A stretch of 33,458 nucleotides of DNA. Origin: Candidatus Thalassarchaeaceae archaeon. Its GTDB lineage: Archaea; Thermoplasmatota; Poseidoniia; Poseidoniales; Thalassarchaeaceae. Shown here one piece after another: positions 33,036 to 33,458 of this stretch. A program made the position numbers and the translations under genes. Position 1 is the first letter of the stretch. The number at the start of each line of letters is the position of its first letter. The stretch lies in contig JAPYUP010000018.1 of the NCBI GenBank assembly GCA_029940695.1, forward strand, positions 1 to 33,458, in the 5' to 3' direction. The notes below the pieces were generated by a model. It was not told where the DNA came from. It did no database searches and was given only the letters and a program-made list of their open reading frames with translations.

Positions 33036-33044
33036 CATAAATAG
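33036..33044 (+). promoter_or_regulatory. Probable TATA box for repeat lipoprotein
   Basis: CATAAATAG is centred about 27 nt before the ATG at 33067 in the 111-bp divergent gap after polX. No ribosome-binding site lies before that ATG, so the transcript is probably leaderless. Confidence 0.55.
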
Positions 33045-33066
33045 TAGCAAAGCCAACCCCGGTTAT

Positions 33067-33458
33067 ATGAAACTGCAAGTAATCATCGTGGCACTACTCC
33101 TGCTTCCAGCACCTCTGGCAGGGTGCACAGGGGAGGAGGCGGTGCCCACCGGCTGCACTGACGTCCGAGCGAATAACTACAATGAGACCGCCATCGATGA
33201 TGACGGCTCGTGCGACTTTGACCTCGATGACGACGGGGTGGCCGACTGGCTCGAGGTGCTCGGATGCACCGACGAGGCCGCGTTCAACCACCAGTCGGGG
33301 GCCACCGAGGAAGACGGCTCGTGCGACTACGACTTCGATAACGATGGGGTGCTCGACGCCGACGAGGTCCCGGGATGCATGGACTCCACGGCCAACAACT
33401 ACGCAGCCACGGCCACTGACGACGACGGCTCGTGCGACTACGACCTCGACGATGATGG
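33067..33458 (+). CDS. Lipoprotein with tandem 37-aa Ca-loop repeats (3' partial)
   Basis: Frame open from ATG at 33067 to the window edge, 130 residues visible. The signal peptide MKLQVIIVALLLLPAPLAGC carries a lipobox with Cys20. From residue 29 the protein is made of 37-residue repeats: two complete and a third begun. Each opens with GC(T/M)D, carries an ANNY- or AFNH-like pair, then DDGSCDYD or a variant, then a DxDxDGxxDxxE calcium-type loop (for example DLDDDGVADWLE and DFDNDGVLDADE). Two Cys per repeat could form a disulfide within the unit. The pattern is like thrombospondin type 3 or EF-hand-like repeats of secreted proteins. Function unknown; probably a surface adhesion or spacer protein. 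Confidence 0.85.
   Translation, partial: MKLQVIIVALLLLPAPLAGCTGEEAVPTGCTDVRANNYNETAIDDDGSCDFDLDDDGVADWLEVLGCTDEAAFNHQSGATEEDGSCDYDFDNDGVLDADEVPGCMDSTANNYAATATDDDGSCDYDLDDD
33151..33458 (+). repeat. Tandem 111-bp coding repeats
   Basis: The repeat units begin at 33151, 33262 and 33373, exactly 111 nt apart, and encode 37-residue modules. The third is cut by the window edge. They are similar but not identical at DNA level, so the array is not a very recent expansion. Confidence 0.8.

Noticed and set aside
1-33458. CRISPR arrays, tRNA or rRNA genes, insertion sequences, attachment sites
   Set aside because: Gaps between genes are all about 120 bp or shorter. I saw no repeat-spacer pattern, cloverleaf, transposase or terminal repeats.

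Overview
The window looks like a piece of a streamlined planktonic archaeal genome, most probably Marine Group II Euryarchaeota (Candidatus Poseidoniales). The archaeal markers are a TATA-binding protein, a mevalonate kinase and a SepF-type division protein. The lineage guess rests on the mixture of these with a bacterial-type glutamine-dependent NAD synthetase, a membrane pyrophosphatase, many lipobox and surface proteins, and acidic Ca-loop repeats. It is an inference, not a database result. Coding density is very high. All five convergent gene pairs meet with gaps of 6 nt or less, or overlap. No gene-free stretch exceeds about 120 bp, and I see no rRNA, tRNA, CRISPR array or insertion sequence.

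Layout. 1-4243: a 5'-truncated subtilisin-like protease fused in frame to an AmpG/PAT-type MFS transporter, a small glutaredoxin overlapping its end, and a convergent lipoprotein. 4293-7313 (minus): a class I glutamine amidotransferase and a K+-dependent-type membrane pyrophosphatase. 7377-10065: a NifU C-terminal-domain protein, a small membrane protein on minus, a bPH2-like membrane protein and two unrecognised membrane proteins. 10072-12664 (minus): an HMA-DUF4396 membrane protein, NAD synthetase and a 49-aa single-pass membrane protein. 12720-15950: isoleucyl-tRNA synthetase. 15938-23479 (minus): a membrane Fe-S/CCG oxidoreductase (possible ETF:quinone oxidoreductase), a 4-TM protein, two tandem C26 glutamine hydrolases, cysteinyl-tRNA synthetase, then a beta-propeller-like lipoprotein with a sulfotransferase. 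23600-29392: mevalonate kinase, a TBP with an unusual insertion, a 1158-aa surface protein, and SepF. 29394-32955 (minus): a repair/peroxide set of PolX, a small membrane protein, endonuclease III, Bcp peroxiredoxin and a 69-aa protein. 33067-end: a lipoprotein built of 37-aa Ca-loop repeats, truncated by the window edge.

Themes. The window combines polymer degradation and uptake at the surface (protease-transporter fusion, propeller lipoprotein, repeat lipoprotein), energy conservation (pyrophosphatase, Fe-S oxidoreductase), lipid and NAD synthesis, translation, DNA repair and cell division. Several promoters have a TATA element centred 25-27 nt before the start codon, which suggests leaderless transcripts. 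Two divergent intergenic regions carry perfect 17-18 bp palindromes that look like operators. The observations most worth following are the protease-transporter fusion, the ~55-residue insertion in TBP, the PolX polymerase domain lacking one expected catalytic Asp, and the surface protein gene placed directly before sepF.
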